This document shows positions 1 through 13,100 of a stretch of DNA of 64,000 nt, one piece after another. The stretch comes from Megalopta genalis. Its lineage: Eukaryota; Arthropoda; Insecta; Hymenoptera; Halictidae. The stretch covers positions 30,311 through 94,310 of the forward strand of contig NW_027477145.1 of the NCBI RefSeq assembly GCF_051020955.1. The letters are read 5' to 3'. The translations under genes and the position numbers were made by a program. Below the pieces are notes generated by a model. It was given only the letters and a program-made list of their open reading frames with translations. It was not told where the DNA came from and ran no database searches. Within the stretch, counting starts at the first letter, position 1. Every line of letters begins with the position of its first letter.

Positions 1-509
1 ACCCTTCTAATTCGCATTGATTTGAAGCTAAATCATGTGTTTCGCATGGATTTGAAGCTAACTCGTTTATTTCGCATGCTGTTGAAGCTAAATCATGTAT
101 ATCACAAGTATAAGAAGCTAATCCATTTGTTTCGCATGGATTCGAAGAGATGCCTACTTCTTCGCATTGATTTGAAGCTAAATCATGTGTTTCGCATAGA
201 TTTGAATCTAACTCGTTTGTTTCGGATGCTGTTGAAGTTAAATCATGTATATCACAAGTATTTGAAGCTATATCATTTGTTTCGCATGGATTCGAAGATA
301 ACCCTTCTAATTCGCATTGATTTGAAGCTAAATCATGTGTTTCTCTTGGATTTGAAGCTAACTCGTTTTTTTCGCTAGTAGTTGATGCTAAATCATGCAT
401 ATCACAAGTATTTGAAGCTAAACCATTTGATTCCCATGGTTTTGAAGCCAAGCTTTCTACATCGCATTGACTTGAAGATAAATCATGTGTTTCGCTTGGA
501 TTTGAAGAT
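1..509. repeat. Left-edge 150-bp units
   Basis: The window opens inside a 150-bp unit. This stretch has two agtataagaagc-type or tatatcatttg-type units, one tagtag marker at about 376, and a CCATGG unit at about 430-470. Nothing other than array sequence is present. Confidence 0.85.
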
Positions 510-2078
510 AACTCATTTGTTTCGCATGCTGTTGAAGCTAAATCATGTATATCACAAGTATTTGAAGCTAAACCACTTGCTTCGCATGGATTCGATGATC
601 ATCCTCCTACTTCGCATTGATTTTATGCTAAATCATGTGTTTCGCATGGATTTGAAGCTAACTCGTTTGTTTCGCATGCTGTTGAAGCTAAATCATGTAT
701 ATCACAAGTATTTGAAGCTAAACCATTTGTTACGCATGGATTCGAAGATCAGCCTTCTACTTCGCATTGATTTGCTGCTAAATCATGTGTTTCGCATGGA
801 TTTTTCAAGCTAACTCGTTTGTTTCGCATGCTGTTGAAGCTAAATCATGTATATCACAAGTATTTGAAGCTAAACCATTTGTATCGCATGGGATCGAAGA
901 TAAGCCTCCTACTTCGCATTGATTTGAAGCTAAATCATGTGTTTCGCATGGATTTGAAGCTAACTCGTTTGTTTCGCATGCTGCTGAAGCTAAATCATAT
1001 ATATCACAAGTATTTGAAGCTAAACCATTTGTTTCGCATTTATTCGATGCTAAGCCTTCTACTTCGCATTGATTTGAGGCTAAATCATGTGTTTCGCTCG
1101 GTTTTGAAGCTAACTCGTTTGTTTCGCATGCTGTTGAAGCTAAATCATGTATATCACAAGTATTTGAAGCTATATCATACGTTCCGCATGGATTCCAAGA
1201 TAACCCTTCTAATTCGCATAGATTTGAAGATAAATCATGTGTTTCGCTTGGATTTGAATATAACTCATTTGTTTCGCATGCTGTTGAAGCTAAATCATGT
1301 ATATCACAAGTATTTGAAGCTAAACCATTTGTATCGCATGGGATCGAAGATAAGCCTCCTACTTCGCATTGATTTGAAGCTAAATCATGTGTTTCGCATG
1401 GATTTGAAGCTAACTCGTTTGTTTCGCATGCTGTTGAAGCTAAATCATGTATATCACAAGTATTTGAAGCTATATCATACGTTCCGCATGGATTCCAAGA
1501 TAACCCTTCTAATTCGCATAGATTTGAAGATAAATCATGTGTTTCGCTTGGATTTGAATATAACTCATTTGTTTCGCATGCTGTTGAAGCTAAATCATGT
1601 ATATCACAAGTATTTGAAGCTATATCATACGTTTCGCATGGATTCCAAGATAACTCTTCTAATTCGCATTGATTTGAAGCTAAATCATGTGTTTCGCATG
1701 GATTTGAAGCTAACTCGTTTGTTTCGCATGCTGTTGAAGCTAAATCATGTATATCACAAGTATTTGAAGCTAAACCATTTGTTACGCATGGATTCGAAGA
1801 TCAGCCTTCTACTTCGCATTGATTTGATGCTAAATCATGTGTTTCGCATGGATTTGAAGCTAACTCGTTTGTTTCGCATGCTGTTGAAGCTAAATCATGT
1901 ACATCACAAGTATTTGAAGCTAAACCATTTGTATCGCATGGGATCGAAGATAAGCCTCCTACTTCGCATTGATTTGAAGCTAAATCATGTGTTTCGCATG
2001 GATTTGAAGCTAACTCGTTTGTTTCGCATGCTGTTGAAGCTAAATCATATATATCACAAGTATTTGAAGCTAAACCAT
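510..2078. repeat. 1.57-kb duplicated block, copy 1
   Basis: Matches 3,002-4,572 at an offset of 2,492-2,494. Both copies share rare marks: gatgatcatcc near 590 and 3,082, and a two-base-longer B monomer (ggatttttcaagc) near 798 and 3,290 that shifts all reading frames. The sharing of a rare frameshift means the copies descend from one event. Edges are approximate. Confidence 0.8.
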
Positions 2079-3001
2079 TTGTTTCGCATTTATTCGATGC
2101 TAAGCCTTCTACTTCGCATTGATTTGAGGCTAAATCATGTGTTTCGCACGGTTTTGAAGCTAACTCGTTTGTTTCGCATGCTGTTGAAGCTAAATCATGT
2201 ATATCACAAGTATTTGAAGCTATATCATACGTTTCGCATGGATTCCAAGATAACCCTTCTAATTCGCATAGATTTGAAGATAAATCATGTGTTTCGCTTG
2301 GATTTGAATATAACTCATTTGTTTCGCAAGCTGTTGAAGCTAAATCATGTATATCACAAGTATTTGAAGCTAAACCATTTGTATCGCATGGGATCGAAGA
2401 TAAGCCTCCTACTTCGCATTGATTTGAAGCTAAATCATGTGTTTCGCATGGATTTGAAGCTAACTCGTTTGTTTCGCATGCTGTTGAAGCTAAATCTTAT
2501 ATATCACAAGTATTTGAAGCTAAACCATTTGTTTCGCATTTATTCGAAGCTAAGCCTTCTACTTCGCATTGATTTGAGGCTAAATCATGTGTTTCGCTCG
2601 GTTTTGAAGCTAACTCGTTTGTTTCGCATGCTGTTGAAGCTAAATCATGTATATCACAAGTATTTGAAGCTAAACCATTTGTATCGGATGGGATCGAAGA
2701 TAAGCCTCCTACTTCGCATTGATTTGAAGCTAAATCATGTGTTTCGCATGGATTTGAAGCTAACTCGTTTGTATCGCATGCAGTTGTAGCTAAATCATGT
2801 ATATCACAAGTATTTGACGCTAAACCATTTGTTTCGCATGGATTCGAAGATATGCCTTCTACTTCGCATTGATTTTAATCTCAATCATGTCTTTCGCATG
2901 GATTTAAAGGTAACTCGTTTGTTTCGCATGCAGTTGAAGCTGAATCATGTATATCACAAGTATTTGAAGATAAATCATGTGTTTCGGTTGGATTTGAATA
3001 T
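2079..3001. repeat. 150-bp units between the two copies, including a gcagttgtagc unit
   Basis: Holds catttattcg, tatatcatacg and catgggatcg units, then a C variant gcagttgtagc (2,780-2,790) and a unit with gattttaatctc and tttaaagg (2,871-2,911). A D/A hybrid monomer sits at 2,953-2,982. No gene is seen. Confidence 0.8.
2953..2982. repeat. D/A hybrid monomer
   Basis: The first half (atcacaagta) is D and the last ten bases (aatcatgtgt) are A, joined in the core. Monomers E and the rest of A are skipped, so the unit is shortened by 60 bp. The same hybrid recurs near 4,851, 10,631, 20,561, 23,041, 53,631 and 62,531, so it was copied after it formed. Confidence 0.8.
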
Positions 3002-4572
3002 AACTCATTTGTTTCGCATGCTGTTGAAGCTAAATCATGTATATCACAAGTATTTGAAGCTAAACCACTTGCTTCGCATGGACTCGATGATCATCCTCCT
3101 ACTTCGCATTGATTTGATGCTAAATCATGTGTTTCGCATGGATTTGAAGCTAACTCGTTTGTATCACATGCTGTTGAAGCTAAATCATGTATATCACAAG
3201 TATTTGAAGCTAAACCATTTGTTACGCATGGATTCGAAGATCAGCCTTCTACTTCGCATTGATTTGCTGCTAAATCATGTGTTTCGCATGGATTTTTCAA
3301 GCTAACTCGTTTGTTTCGCATGCTGTTGAAGCTAAATCATGTATATCACAAGTATTTGAAGCTAAACCATTTGTATCGCATGGGATCGAAGATAAGCCTC
3401 CTACTTCGCATTGATTTGAAGCTAAATCATGTGTTTCGCATGGATTTGAAGCTAACTCGTTTGTTTCGCATGCTGCTGAGGCTAAATCATATATATCACA
3501 AGTATTTGAAGCTAAACCATTTGTTTCGCATTTATTCGATGCTAAGCCTTCTACTTCGCATTGATTTGAGGCTAAATCATGTGTTTCGCTCGGTTTTGAA
3601 GCTAACTCGTTTGTTTCGCATGCTGTTGAAGCTAAATCATGTATATCACAAGTATTTGAAGCTATATCATACGTTCCGCATGGATTCCAAGATAACCCTT
3701 CTAATTCGCATAGATTTGAAGATAAATCATGTGTATCGCTTGGATTTGAATATAACTCATTTGTTTTCGCATGCTGTTGAAGCTAAATCATGTATATCAC
3801 AAGTATTTGAAGCTAAACCATTTGTATCGCATGGGATCGAAGATAAGCCTCCTACTTCGCATTGATTTGAAGCTAAATCATGTGTTTCGCATGGATTTGA
3901 AGCTAACTCGTTTGTTTCGCATGCTGTTGAAGCTAAATCATGTATATCACAAGTATTTGAAGCTATATCATACGTTCCGCATGGATTCCAAGATAACCCT
4001 TCTAATTCGCATAGATTTGAAGATAAATCATGTGTTTCGCTTGGATTTGAATATAACTCATTTGTTTCGCATGCTGTTGAAGCTAAATCATGTATATCAC
4101 AAGTATTTGAAGCTATATCATACGTTTCGCATGGATTCCAAGATAACTCTTCTAATTCGCATTGATTTGAAGCTAAATCATGTGTTTCGCATGGATTTGA
4201 AGCTAACCTCGTTTGTTTCGCATGCTGTTGAAGCTAAATCATGTATATCACAAGTATTTGAAGCTAAACCATTTGTTACGCATGGATTCGATGATCAGCC
4301 TTCTACTTCGCATTGATTTGATGCTAAATCATGTGTTTCGCATGGATTTGAAGCTAACTCGTTTGTTTCGCATGCTGTTGAAGCTAAATCATGTATATCA
4401 CAAGTATTTGAAGCTAAACCATTTGTATCGCATGGGATCGAAGATAAGCCTCCTACTTCGCATTGATTTGAAGCTAAATCATGTGTTTCGCATGGATTTG
4501 AAGCTAACTCGTTTGTTTCGCATGCTGTTGAAGCTAAATCATATATATCACAAGTATTTGAAGCTAAACCAT
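3002..4572. repeat. 1.57-kb duplicated block, copy 2
   Basis: Partner of 510-2,078. It differs by several substitutions (for example ttgtatcacatg near 3,159) and by two one-base insertions in homopolymers, near 3,764 (ttt to tttt) and 4,207 (c to cc). Confidence 0.8.
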
Positions 4573-6252
4573 TTGTATCGGAGGGGATCGAAGATAAGCC
4601 TCCTACTTCGCATTGATTTGAAGCTAAATCATGTGTTTCGCATGGATTTGAAGCTAACTCGTTTGTATCGCATGCAGTTGTAGCTAAATCATGTATATCA
4701 CAAGTATTTGAAGCTAAACCATTTGTTTCGCATGGATTCGAAGATATGCCTTCTACTTCGCATTGATTTTAATCTCAATCATGTCTTTCGCATGGATTTA
4801 AAGGTAACTCGTTTGTTTCGCATGCAGTTGAAGCTGAATCATGTATATCACAAGTATTTGAAGATAAATCATGTGTTTCGGTTGGATTTGAATATAACTC
4901 ATTCGTTTCGCATGCTGTTGAAGCTAAATCATGTATATCACAAGTATTTGAAGCTGAACCATTTGCTTCGCATGGATTCGAAGATCAGCCTTCTACTTCG
5001 CATTGATTTGATGCTAAATCATGTGTTTCGCATGGATTTAAAGCTAACTCGTTTGTTTCGCATGCTGTTGAAGCTAAATCATGTATACCACAAGTATTTG
5101 AAGCTATATCATACGTTTCGCATGGATTCCAAGATAACCCTTCTAATTCGCATTGAATTGAAGCTAAATCATGTGTTTCGCATGGATTTGAAGCTAACTC
5201 GTTTGTTTCGCATGCTGTTGAAGATAAATCATATATATCACAAGTATTTGAAGCTAACCATTTGTTTCGCATTTATTCGAAGCTAAGCCTTCTACTTCGC
5301 ATTGATTTGAGGCTAAATCATGTGTTTCGCTCGGTTTTGAAGCTAACTCGTTTGTTTCGCATGCTGTTGAAGCTAAATCATGTATATCACAAGTATTTGA
5401 AGCTATATCATACGTTTCGCATGGATTCCAAGATAACCCTTCTATTTCGCATTGATTTGAAGCTAAATCATGTGTTTCGCATGGATTTGAAGCTAACTCG
5501 TTTGTTTCGCATGCTGTTGAAGCTAAATCATATATCACAAGTATTTCAATCTAAACCATTTTTACGCATGGATTCGAAGATCAGCCTTCTACTTCGCATT
5601 GATTTGATGATAAATCATGTGTTTCGCATGGATTTGAAGCTAACTCGTTTGTTTCGCATGCTGTTGAAGCTAAATCATGTATATCACAAGTATTTGAAGC
5701 TAAACCATTTGTATCGGATGGGATCGAAGATAAGCCTCCTACTTCGCATTGATTTGAAGCTAAATCATGTGTTTCGCATGGATTTGAAGCTAACTCGTTT
5801 GTATCGCATGCAGTTGTAGCTAAATCATGTATATCACAAGTATTTGAAGCTAAACCATTTGTTTCGCATGGATTCGAAGATAAGCCTTCTACTTCGCATT
5901 GATTTTAATCTAAATCATGTCTTTCGCATGGATTTAAAGGTAACTCGTTTGTTTCGCATGCAGTTGAAGCTGAATCATGTATGTCACAAGTATTTGAAGC
6001 TAAACTATTCGTTTCGCATGGATTCGAAGTTAACTCGTTTGTTTCGCATACAGTTGAAGCTAAATCACGTATATCACAAGTATTTGCAGCTAAACCATTT
6101 GTTTCGCATCGATACGAAGATAACCCTTCTACTTCGCATTGATTTGAAGCTAAATCATGCATATCACAAGTATTTGAAGCTAAACCATTTGATTCCCATG
6201 GTTTTGAAGCCAAGCTTTCTACATCGCATTGACTTGAAGATAAATCATGTGT
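4573..6252. repeat. Mixed 150-bp units with a compensated indel pair
   Basis: Contains the gcagttgtagc, gattttaatc and D/A-hybrid units again, catttattcg and tatatcatacg units, the indel pair at 5,529-5,567, and an E/B hybrid (ttcgaagttaactcg) near 6,022. One-base losses occur at about 5,250 (aaa to aa). An A/C hybrid (aatcatgcat after an A start) lies near 6,140. No gene is seen. Confidence 0.8.
5529..5567. repeat. Compensated -2/-1 indel pair within a C-D-E stretch
   Basis: Compared with the usual form, catgtatatcac is catatatcac (-2) and, about 20 bases on, accatttgttacgc is accatttttacgc (-1), with tttcaatc between them. The total is -3, so the downstream phase is kept. The pair recurs near 12,810, 49,340, 54,909 and 63,667. 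The same tttcaatc variant without indels is at 10,038 and 62,094, and with only the -2 change near 24,480. Confidence 0.85.
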
Positions 6253-7275
6253 TTCGCTTGGATTTGAAGATAACTCATTTGTTTCGCATGCTGTTGAAGC
6301 TAAATCATGTATATCACAAGTATTTGAAGCTAAACCACTTGCTTCGCATGATTCGATGATCAGCCTCCTACTTCGCATTGATTTGGTGCTAAATCATGTG
6401 TTTCGCATGGATTTGAAGCTAACTCGTTTGTTTCGCATGCTGTTGAAGCTAAATCATGTATATCACAAGTATTTGAAGCTATATCATACGTTTCGCATGG
6501 ATTCCAAGATAACCCTTCTAATTCGCATTGAATTGAAGCTAAATCATGTGTTTCGCATGGATTTGAAGCTAACTCGTTTGTTTCGCATGCTGTTGAAGCA
6601 AAATCATATATATCACAAGTATTTGAAGCTAAATCATTTGTTACGCATGGATTCGAAGATCAGCCTTCTACTTCGCATTGAGTTGATGCTAAATCATGTG
6701 TTTCGCATGGATTTGAAGCTAACTCGTTTGTTTCGCATGCTGTTGAAGCTAAATCATGTATATCACAAGTATTTGAAGCTAAACCATTTGTATCGCATGG
6801 GATCGAAGATAAGCCTCCTACTTCGCATTGATTTGAAGCTAAATCATGTGTTTCGCATGGATTTGAAGCTAACTCGTTTGTTTCGCATGCTGTTGAAGCT
6901 AAATCATATATATCACAAGTATTTGAAGCTAAACCATTTGTTTCGCATTTATTCGATGCTAAGCCTTCTACTTCGCATTGATTTGAGGCTAAATCATGTG
7001 TTTCGCTCGGTTTTGAAGCTAACTCGTTTGTTTCGCATGCTGTTGAAGCTAAATCATGTATATCACAAGTATTTGAAGCTATATCATACGTTTCGCATGG
7101 ATTCCAAGATAACCCTTCTAATTCGCATAGATTTGAAGATAAATCATGTGTTTCGCTTGGATTTGAATATAACTCATTTGTTTCGCATGCTGTTGAAGCT
7201 AAATCATGTATATCACAAGTATTTGAAGCTAAACCATTTGTATCGCATGGGATCGAAGATAAGCCTCCTACTTCG
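6253..7275. repeat. 1.0-kb duplicated block, copy 1
   Basis: Matches 8,617-9,640 at an offset of about 2,365. Shared private marks are a C monomer with gaagcaaaatcatata (6,595 and 8,960) and an A monomer with cattgaattgaagc (6,529 and 8,894). Copy 1 has lost one g near 6,348. Confidence 0.8.
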
Positions 7276-8616
7276 CATTGATTTGAAGCTAAATCAGGTT
7301 TTTCGCATGGATTTGAATCTAACTCGTTTGTTTCGCATGCTGTTGAAGCTAAATCATATATATCACAATTATTTGAAGCTAAACCACCTGTTTCGCATTT
7401 ATTCGAAGCTAAGCCTTCTACTTCGCATTGATTTGAGGCTAAATCATGTGTTTCGCTCGGTTTTGAAACTAACTCGTTTGTTTCGCATGCTGTTGAAGCT
7501 AAATCATGTATATCACAAGTATTTGAAGCTATATCATACGTTCGCATGGATTCCAAGATAACCCTTCTAATTCGCATTGATTTGAATCTAAATAATGTGT
7601 TTCGCATGGATTTGAAGCTAACTCGTTTATTTCGCATGCTGTTGAAGCTAAATCATGTAATCACAAGTATTTGCAGCTAAACCATTTGTTACGCATGGAT
7701 TCGAAGATCAGCCTTCTACTTCGCATTGATTTGAAGCTAAATCATGTGTTTCGCATGGATTTGAATCTAACTCGTTTATTTCGCATTCTGTTGAAGCTAA
7801 ATCATGTATATCACAAGTATAAGAAGCTAATCCGTTTGTTTCGCATGGATTCGAAGATAAGCCTTCTACTTCGCATTGATTTGAAGCTAAATCAGGTTTT
7901 TCGCATGGATTTGAAGCTAACTCGTTTGTTTCGCATGCTGTTGAAGCTAAATCATATATATCACAAGTATTTGAAGCTAAACCATTTGTTCGCATTTATT
8001 CGAAGCTAAGCTTCTACTTCACATTGATTAGAGGCTAAATCATGTGTTTCGCTCGGTTTGAAGCTAACTCGTTTGTTTCGCATGCTGTTGAAGCTAAATC
8101 ATGTATATCACAAGTATTTGAAGCTATATCATACGTTTCGCATGGATTCCGAGATAACCCTTCTAATTCGCATTGATTTGAAGCTAAATCATGTGTTTCG
8201 CATGGATTTGAATCTAACTCGTTTGTTTCGGATGCTGTTGAAGTTAAATCATGTATATCACAAGTATTTGAAGCTATATCATTTGTTTCGCATGGATTCG
8301 AAGATAACACTTCTAATTCGCATTGATTTGAAGCTAAATCATGTGTTTCGCTTGGATTTGAAGCTAACTCGTTTTTTTCGCTAGTAGTTGAAGCTAAATC
8401 ATGCATATCACAAGTATTCGAAGCTATACCATTTGATTCCCATGGTTTTGAAGCCAAGCTTTCTACATCGCATTGACTTGAAGATAAATCATGTGTTTCG
8501 CATGGATTCGAAGTTAACTCGTTTGTTTCGCATACAGTTGAAGCTAAATCACGTATATCACAAGTATTTGAAGCTAAACCATTTGTATCGCATGGGATCG
8601 AAGATAACCCTTCTAA
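7276..8616. repeat. Mixed 150-bp units with several one-base losses
   Basis: Holds a cacaattatttg and accacctg unit (7,364-7,390) that recurs at 45,721, and a tgtaatcac variant near 7,658 (one base shorter) that recurs near 15,600, 27,850, 34,408 and 46,016. Single-base losses in homopolymers lie near 7,541, 7,989, 8,011 and 8,057. A tagtag marker is at about 8,382. No gene is seen. Confidence 0.78.
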
Positions 8617-9640
8617 TTCGCTTGGATTTGAAGATAACTCATTTGTTTCGCATGCTGTTGAAGCTAAATCATGTATATCACAAGTATTTGAAGCTAAACC
8701 ACTTGCTTCGCATGGATTCGATGATCAGCCTCCTACTTCGCATTGATTTGGTGCTAAATCATGTGTTTCGCATGGATTTGAAGCTAACTCGTTTGTTTCG
8801 CATGCTGTTGAAGCTAAATCATGTATATCACAAGTATTTGAAGCTATATCATACGTTTCGCATGGATTCCAAGATAACCCTTCTAATTCGCATTGAATTG
8901 AAGCTAAATCATGTGTTTCGCATGGATTTGAAGCTAACTCGTTTGTTTCGCATGCTGTTGAAGCAAAATCATATATATCACAAGTATTTGAAGCTAAATC
9001 ATTTGTTACGCATGGATTCGAAGATCAGCCTTCTACTTCGCATTGAGTTGATGCTAAATCATGTGTTTCGCATGGATTTGAAGCTAACTCGTTTGTTTCG
9101 CATGCTGTTGAAGCTAAATCATGTATATCACAAGTATTTGAAGCTAAACCATTTGTATCGCATGTGATCGAAGATAAGCCTCCTACTTCGCATTGATTTG
9201 AAGCTAAATCATGTGTTTCGCATGGATTTGAAGCTAACTCGTTTGTTTCGCATGCTGTTGAAGCTAAATCATATATATCACAAGTATTTGAAGCTAAACC
9301 ATTTGTTTCGCATTTATTCGATGCTAAGCCTTCTACTTCGCATTGATTTGAGGTTAAATCATGTGTTTCGCTCGGTTTTTAAGCTAACTCGTTTGTTTCG
9401 CATGCTGTTGAAGCTAAATCATGTATATCACAAGTATTTGAAGCTATATCATACGTTTCGCATGGATTCCAAGATAACCCTTCTAATTCGCATAGATTTG
9501 AAGATAAATCATGTGTTTCGCTTGGATTTGAATATAACTCATTTGTTTCGCAAGCTGTTGAAGCTAAATCATGTATATCACAAGTATTTGAAGCTAAACC
9601 ATTTGTATCGCATGGGATCGAAGATAAGCCTCCTACTTCG
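8617..9640. repeat. 1.0-kb duplicated block, copy 2
   Basis: Partner of 6,253-7,275. A g-to-t change at about 9,168 (catgtgatcg) gives the one TGA I found in the LKLNH-type + frame. Confidence 0.78.
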
Positions 9641-11180
9641 CATTGATTTGAAGCTAAATCATGTGTTTCGCATGGATTTGAAGCTAACTCGTTTGTTTCG
9701 CATGCTGTTGAAGCTAAATCTTATATATCACAAGTATTTGAAGCTAAACCATTTGTTTCGCATTTATTCGAAGCTAAGCCTTCTACTTCGCATTGATTTG
9801 AGGCTAAATCATGTGTTTCGCTCGGTTTTGAAGCTAACTCGTTTGTTTCGCATGCTGTTGAAGCTAAATCATGTATATCACACGTATTTGAAGCTATATC
9901 ATACGTTTCGCATGGATTCCAAGATTTCACTTCTAATTCGCATTGATTTGAAGCTAAATCATGTGTTTCGCATGGATTTGAAGCTAACTCGTTTGTTTCG
10001 CATGCTGTTGAAGCTAAATCATGTATATCACAAGTATTTCAATCTAAACCATTTGTTACGCATGGATTCGAAGATCAGCCTTCTACTTCGCATTTATTTG
10101 ATGATAAATCATGTGTTTCGCATGGATTTGAAGCTAACTCGTTTGTTTCGCATGCTGTTGAAGCTAAATCATGTATATCACAAGTATTTGAAGCTAAACC
10201 ATTTGTATCGGATGGGATCGAAGATAAGCCTCCTACTTCGCATTGATTTGAAGCTAAATCATGTGTTTCGCATGGATTTGAAGCTAACTCGTTTGTATGG
10301 CATGCAGTTGTAGCTAAATCATGTATATTACAAGTATTTGAAGCTAAACCATTTGTTTCGCATGGATTCGAAGATAAGCCTTCTACTTCGCATTGATTTT
10401 AATCTCAATCATGTCTTTCGCATGGATTTAAAGGTAACTCGTTTGTTTCGCATGCAGTTGAAGCTGAATCATGTATATCACAAGTATTTGAAGCTAAACC
10501 ATTTGTTTCGCATGGATTCGAAGATAAGCCTTCTACTTCGCATTGATTTTAATCTCAATCATGTCTTTCGCATGGATTTAAAGGTAACTCGTTTGTTTCG
10601 CATGCAGTTGAAGCTGAATCATGTATATCACAAGTATTTGAAGATAAATCATGTGTTTCGGTTGGATTTGAATATAACTCATTCGTTTCGCATGCTGTTG
10701 AAGCTAAATCATGTACATCACAAGTATTTGAAGCTGAACCATTTGCTTCGCATGGATTCGAAGATCAGCCTTCTACTTCGCATTGATTTGATGCTAAATC
10801 ATGTGTTTCGCATGGATTTGAAGCTAACTCGTTTGTTTCGCATGCTGTTGAAGCTAAATCATGTATACCACAAGTATTTGAAGCTATATCATACGTTTCG
10901 CATGGATTCCAAGATAACCCTTCTAATTCGCATTGATTTGAAGCTAAATCATGTGTTTCGCATGGATTTGAAGCTAACTCGTTTATTTCGCATGTTGTTG
11001 AAGCTAAATAATGTATATCACAAGTATAAGAAGCTAATCCATTTGTTTCGCATGGATTCGAAGATATGCTTACTTCTTCGCATTGATTTGAAGCTAAATC
11101 ATGTGTTTCGCATGGATTTGAATCTAACTCGTTTGTTTCGGATGCTGTTGAAGTTAAATCATGTATATCACAAGTATTTG
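9192..11180. repeat. Long-range duplicated block, left copy
   Basis: Matches 61,248-63,086 at an offset of 52,056, falling to 51,906 after an extra 150-bp unit here at about 10,488-10,637. Shared rare marks include gtttttaagc, cgcaagctgttg, aaatcttatatatc, cacacgtatttg and ccaagatttcac. A part (about 9.2-9.95 kb) is also found at 46.4-47.14 kb, offset 37,191. Confidence 0.85.
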
Positions 11181-13100
11181 AAGCTAAACCATTTGTTTCG
11201 CATTTATTCGAAGCTAAGCCTTCTACTTCGCATTGATTTGAGGCTAAATCATGTGTTTCGCTCGGTTTTGAAGCTAACTCGTTTGTTTCGCATGCTGTTG
11301 AAGCTAAATCATGTATATCACAAGTATTTGAAGCTATATCATACGTTTCGCATGGATTCCAAGATAACCCTTCTATTTCGCATTGATTTGAAGCTAAATC
11401 ATGTGTTTCGCATGGATTTGAAGCTAACTCGTTTGTTTCGCATGCTGTTGAAGCTAAATCATATATATCACAAGTATTTGAAGCTAAACCATTTGTTACG
11501 CATGGATTCGAAGATCAGCCTTCTACTTCGCATTGAGTTGATGCTAAATCATGTGTTTCGCATGGATTTGAAGCTAACTCGTTTGTTTCGCATGCTGTTG
11601 AAGCTAAATCATGTATATCACAAGTATTTGAAGCTAAACCATTTGTATCGCATGGGAGCGAAGATAAGCCTCCTACTTCGCATTGATTTGAAGCTAAATC
11701 ATGTGTTTCGCATGGATTTGAAGCTAACTCGTTTGTTTCGCATGCTGTTGAAGCTAAATCATGTATATCACAAGTATTTGAAGCTAAACCATTTGTATCG
11801 CATGGGAGCGAAGATAAGCCTCCTACTTCGCATTGATTTGAAGCTAAATCATGTGTTTCGCATGGATTTGAAGCTAACTCGTTTGTTTCGCATGCTGTTG
11901 AAGATAAATCATATATATCACAAGTATTTGAAACTATATCATTTGTTTCGCATGGATTCGAAGATAACACTTCTAATTCGCATTGATTTGAAGCTAAATC
12001 ATGTGTTTCGCATGGATTTGAAGCTAACTCGTTTGTTTCGCATGCTGTTGAAGCTAAATCATGTATATCACAAGTATTTGAAGCTATATCATACGTTTCG
12101 CATGGATTCCAAGATAACCCTTCTAATTCGCATTGATTTGAAGCTAAATCATGTGTTTCGCATGGATTTGAAGCTAACTCGTTTGTTTCGCATGTTGTTG
12201 AAGCTAAATCATATATATCACAAGTATTTGAAGCTAAACCATTTGTTACGCATGGATTCGAAGATCAGCCTTCTACTTCGCATTGAGTTGATGCTAAATC
12301 ATGTGTTTCGCATGGATTTGAAGCTAACTCGTTTGTTTCGCATGCTGTTGAAGCTAAATCATGTATATCACAAGTATTTGAAGCTAAACCATTTGTATCG
12401 CATGGGAGCGAAGATAAGCCTCCTACTTCGCATTGATTTGAAGCTAAATCATGTGTTTCGCATGGATTTGAAGCTAACTCGTTTGTTTCGCATGCTGTTG
12501 AAGATAAATCATATATATCACAAGTATTTGAAGCTAAACCATTTGTTTCGCATTTATTCGAAGCTAAGCCTTCTACTTCGCATTGATTTGAGGCTAAATC
12601 ATGTGTTTCGCTCGGTTTTGAAGCTAACTCGTTTGTTTCGCATGCTGTTGAAGCTAAATCATGTATATCACAAGTATTTGAAGCTATATCATACGTTTCG
12701 CGTGGATTCCAAGATAACCCTTCTATTTCGCATTGATTTGAAGCTAAATCATGTGTTTCGCATGGATTTGAAGCTAACTCGTTTGTTTCGCATGCTGTTG
12801 AAGCTAAATCATATATCACAAGTATTTCAATCTAAACCATTTTTACGCATGGATTCGAAGATCAGCCTTCTACTTCGCATTGATTTGATGATAAATCATG
12901 TGTTTCGCATGGATTTGAAGCTAACTCGTTTGTTTCGCATGCTGTTGAAGCTAAATCATGTATATCACAAGTATTTGAAGCTAAACCATTTGTATCGGAT
13001 GGGATCGAAGATAAGCCTCCTACTTCGCATTGATTTGAAGCTAAATCATGTGTTTCGCATGGATTTGAAGCTAACTCGTTTGTATCGCATGCAGTTGTAG
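10338..13100 (+). other. Longest + open frame (920 codons), probably repeat-driven
   Basis: The frame reads decapeptides such as LKLNHVFRMD, LKLTRLFRML and LKLNHVYHKY: basic and hydrophobic, with no recognisable domain, signal peptide or family. It ends at TAG in a gcagttgtagc variant. The ATG is just one of the many in cgcatg of each unit, so it is no evidence of a start, and I see no ribosome site or upstream unique DNA. It crosses a compensated -2/-1 indel near 12,810 and stays open. A 30-bp repeat without stops in one frame is open by arithmetic, so length alone is weak evidence. It could be part of a giant repetitive protein gene, but I think a non-coding satellite is more likely. Confidence 0.12.
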
